Positions 6,088 through 7,873 of a DNA stretch of 7,873 nt are shown here, one piece after another (the first letter of the stretch is position 1; each line of letters opens with the position of its first letter). The translations under genes and the position numbers were made by a program. The notes below the pieces were generated by a model, which saw only the letters and a program-made list of their open reading frames with translations, was not told the origin of the DNA and searched no databases. This stretch comes from Chloroflexota bacterium (GTDB lineage: Bacteria > Chloroflexota > Dehalococcoidia > Lucifugimonadales > JACPCL1): assembly GCA_016210375.1 (NCBI GenBank), contig JACQUH010000214.1, positions 1-7,873 of the forward strand. Reading direction: 5' to 3'.

Positions 6088-6257
6088 CCCTAGCCCGAGA
6101 GAGTGCTGTGGGCCCGGAGGCCATCCAGTGTAGCGGAGGAGCAACAGAGGGTCACTCTTGGTGTGACAGCGAACCGGTCGGGCTCTGGCGGAGACCTTGG
6201 GCGCGAGAGAAGCCTGTCCCGCAGTCAACCCTGTTATCCCTGGGCCCGTGTAAGCAG

Positions 6258-6280
6258 TATAATGCTCCCGACAGCATTAT
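6258..6280 (+). promoter_or_regulatory. wHTH gene promoter -10 overlapped by palindromic operator
   Basis: A perfect TATAAT lies at 6258-6263. A perfect 8-bp inverted repeat, ATAATGCT (6259-6266) and AGCATTAT (6273-6280), begins inside that -10 and spans the expected transcription start. A dimeric repressor bound here would shut the promoter. The -35 region is poor (best match TTATCC, 6234-6239, 18-bp spacing). The gene that follows encodes a small DNA-binding protein, so autoregulation is the simplest reading. Confidence 0.55.
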
Positions 6281-6297
6281 CACAAGGATTGTCATTG

Positions 6298-6516
6298 ATG
6301 ACCACAAGGAAGGGCGTCAAGCCCGCACTGACCAAGAACGTCAAGGCCGCTCTGAAGAAGGAGCCGGGCCTTACAGTGAAGGACCTGGCCGAGCGGCTGG
6401 AGATCAACCGCCAGTTCATGGCCGGGGCCCTGGCCGTGCTGGAAGAGAAGGGCGATGTGTACCATCGGAACGTCGGCCCGGCGCGGATCTACTTCCCGGT
6501 CGACGGAGACAGGTGA
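6298..6516 (+). CDS. Small winged helix-turn-helix regulator
   Basis: 72 residues. ATG 6298 is preceded by AAGGA (6284-6288) at nine bases. After a basic N-terminus (MTTRKGVKPALTKNVKAALK) the pattern is that of a winged helix: GLTVKDLAERLEI (24-36) as helix 2 of the HTH, NRQFMAGALAVLEEKGDV (37-54) as the recognition helix, and YHRNVGPARIYFPV (55-68) as the beta wing. There is no ligand-binding domain, metal-binding Cys set or toxin partner. It lies 62 bp upstream of hsdM on the same strand. With the palindrome over its own promoter it is a good candidate for a control protein of the type I restriction-modification operon, in the manner of C proteins though of a different fold. Its target is inferred. 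Confidence 0.75.
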   Translation: MTTRKGVKPALTKNVKAALKKEPGLTVKDLAERLEINRQFMAGALAVLEEKGDVYHRNVGPARIYFPVDGDR

Positions 6517-6529
6517 TTGTGTGGGTGAG

Positions 6530-6589
6530 ATGAAAGCGAGCCAGGCTGTGCCAGCAAACAGCAGGCGGGGTCGAGAGAATGGCGATTAA
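6530..6589 (+). CDS. Possible 19-residue leader ORF before hsdM
   Basis: ATG 6530 is preceded by GGGTGAG at close spacing. The frame encodes MKASQAVPANSRRGRENGD and stops at TAA 6587-6589, overlapping the hsdM start by 11 bases. Such an overlap could couple hsdM translation to the leader. There is no family support and the ORF could be chance. Confidence 0.2.
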   Translation: MKASQAVPANSRRGRENGD

Positions 6590-7873
6590 GAAGTCCGAAC
6601 TGTACAGCTCCATCTGGGAAAGCTGCGATGAACTTCGCGGCGGCATGGACGCGTCGCAGTACAAGGACTACGTTCTCGTATTGCTGTTCATCAAGTACAT
6701 CTCCGACAAGTACGCCGATGTGACCTTTGCCCAGATAACCGTGCCTGCTGGTGCCAGTTTCAAGGATATGGTCGCGCTCAAAGGCAAGCCGACCATCGGC
6801 GATGACATCAACAAGAAGATCGTCGCTCCTATCTTTGAAGCCAACAACCTGTCGGAGCCGCCGGACTTCAACAACCCGGACAAACTTGGCAGTGGTAAGG
6901 AGATGGTTGACCGCCTTTCCAACCTCATCACCATCTTCGAGAACCCTAATCTTGACTTCAGCAGCAACCGGGCCGAAGGGGACGACATCCTCGGTGACGC
7001 CTACGAATACCTGATGCGGAACTTCGCCACCGAGAGCGGAAAGAGCAAGGGCAACTTCTACACGCCAGCTGAGGTCAGCCGGGTCATTGCCAAGGTCATC
7101 GGCATAACTTCGAAGGTGGCGCCAGCCACGACTGTCTATGACCCCACGTGCGGCTCCGGGTCGTTGCTCCTCAAGGTGGCCGACGAGTCCGACAGCGGTA
7201 TGTCTATCTACGGGCAGGAGATGGATGTCGCCACCGCGGTGCTGGCAAAGATGAACATGATCATCCACCGGAACGCCACCGCCGTCATATACAAGGGCAC
7301 GAGCACGCTATCAAGCCCGCAGACTCTAGACGAGAATGGCCGACTGAAGAACTTCGACTTTGTCGTTGCGAATCCGCCTTTCTCCTACAAGGCGTGGACC
7401 AACGGTTTCGCTGTCCAGGCCGGCACCATATCGGACCCGCATGGGCGTTTCACCGGTTACGGTGTCCCTCCCAGGAAAAACGGGGACTATGCGTTCCTCC
7501 TGCACATCGTGCGCTCGATGAAGAGCAAAGGCAAGGGCGCCGTCATCCTTCCGCACGGCGTCCTGTTCCGAGGCAATGCCGAGGCCGAGATACGCAAGAG
7601 CCTGATCCGAAGGGGCTATATCAAAGGAATCATTGGCCTGCCTCCCAACCTCTTCTATGGGACGGGCATCCCGGCCTGCATCATCATTCTCGACAAGGAA
7701 AACGCCGACAGCCGCAAGGGCATCTTCATGATCGACGCGTCCAGGGGTTTCATGAAAGACGGGAACAAGAACCGCCTCCGCGAACAGGACATCCACAGGA
7801 TCGTGGACGTATTCAACAAGCAGGCCGAGATAGACAAATACAGCCGCATGGTTCCCTTCGACGAGATTGAGAA
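6579..7873 (+). CDS. hsdM: Type I restriction-modification DNA methyltransferase subunit (partial, 3' end beyond window)
   Basis: 431 residues are present and the frame is open at the edge. ATG 6579 is the only start available, because an in-frame TGA lies at 6531-6533 with no other start codon between. The N-terminal helical domain has LYSSIWESCDELRGGMDASQ (8-27) and YKDYVLVLLFIKYISDKY (28-45), as in HsdM_N. GNFYTPAEVSRVIAKVI (158-174) leads into the SAM-binding motif DPTCGSGSLLL (188-198), and the catalytic motif IV is NPPF (265-268), the adenine-N6 type. GVLFRGNAEAEIRKSLI and FYGTGIPACIIILDK follow the usual order. With HsdS and HsdR it would methylate or cleave DNA at a bipartite site; those genes are expected beyond 7873. 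Both catalytic motifs are intact. It sits just downstream of the wHTH gene and may share its control. Confidence 0.96.
   Translation, partial: MAIKKSELYSSIWESCDELRGGMDASQYKDYVLVLLFIKYISDKYADVTFAQITVPAGASFKDMVALKGKPTIGDDINKKIVAPIFEANNLSEPPDFNNPDKLGSGKEMVDRLSNLITIFENPNLDFSSNRAEGDDILGDAYEYLMRNFATESGKSKGNFYTPAEVSRVIAKVIGITSKVAPATTVYDPTCGSGSLLLKVADESDSGMSIYGQEMDVATAVLAKMNMIIHRNATAVIYKGTSTLSSPQTLDENGRLKNFDFVVANPPFSYKAWTNGFAVQAGTISDPHGRFTGYGVPPRKNGDYAFLLHIVRSMKSKGKGAVILPHGVLFRGNAEAEIRKSLIRRGYIKGIIGLPPNLFYGTGIPACIIILDKENADSRKGIFMIDASRGFMKDGNKNRLREQDIHRIVDVFNKQAEIDKYSRMVPFDEIE

Larger units (their letters stand above)
5790..6297. other. 508-bp intergenic region between divergent CBASS and wHTH genes
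   Basis: No credible gene was found. The longer frames (for example minus 5929-6228) give Arg/Gly/Pro-rich translations without known motifs. The region contains the CBASS promoter at one end, the wHTH promoter/operator at the other and a cluster of GC-rich inverted repeats between about 6031 and 6167. A 9-bp direct repeat GAACCGGTC occurs at 6077-6085 and 6171-6179. Confidence 0.6.

Noticed and set aside
5929..6228. Minus-strand frame of 99 codons upstream of the CD-NTase, with a stretch (SAVGIRRPVTAVEVLLAHAF) that looks mildly protein-like.
   Set aside because: It coincides with the inverted-repeat cluster, has biased Arg/Gly/Pro content and no start signal. A transposase relic is possible but cannot be supported by eye.
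1..7873. CRISPR array, rRNA or complete tRNA genes.
   Set aside because: No regularly spaced repeats and no complete tRNA or rRNA signatures were seen on either strand.

Overview
The window is GC-rich bacterial DNA and reads as a defence-gene island joined to a block of decayed DNA-damage-response genes. The host cannot be fixed from this sequence. The style of the genes and the SRAP / ImuB-like / DnaE2-like set under a GAAC-type SOS box would suit a Chloroflexota (Dehalococcoidia-like) genome, but this is a low-confidence inference.

Left block (about 300-1543, minus strand). Three broken genes lie in reading order: an SRAP (YedK/HMCES-type) gene with its middle deleted, an imuB-like Y-family polymerase gene with frameshifts, and a dnaE2-like polymerase remnant that keeps only a helical piece and the C-terminal OB-fold. 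They look like an SOS mutagenesis cassette that has rotted. The promoter in front of imuB is still nearly intact: a TTTACA/TACAAT pair with a palindromic LexA-type box in the spacer, followed by a perfect hairpin over the ribosome-binding site.

Centre, plus strand (1656-3768). A tightly coupled operon encodes a small ribbon-helix-helix-like protein, a DUF5131 (phage Gp37/Gp68-type) protein with a radical-SAM-like CX6CX2C motif, and its usual partner TcmP (three-Cys-motif partner, with an LFAGPG SAM-binding-type loop). Consecutive genes overlap by 4 bp. A small multi-span membrane protein follows 39 bp later. No molecular function is established to my knowledge for the DUF5131/TcmP pair. This operon is the best candidate here for an undescribed system.

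Centre-right, minus strand (5789-4013), convergent with that operon. This is a compact two-gene CBASS-type module: a CD-NTase that should make a cyclic nucleotide signal, overlapping an S-4TM putative pore-forming effector. No Cap2/Cap3-type accessory genes are visible.

Right, plus strand (6298-end). A 72-residue winged-helix protein has a perfect inverted repeat over its promoter and is followed by hsdM, the methyltransferase subunit of a type I restriction-modification system, which runs off the window. The 508-bp gap between the divergent CBASS and winged-helix genes holds several GC-rich hairpins and no convincing gene.

Together: decayed SOS polymerases, then three adjacent gene modules of defence or defence-like character (DUF5131/TcmP, CBASS, type I RM), each with its own orientation and candidate control signals.
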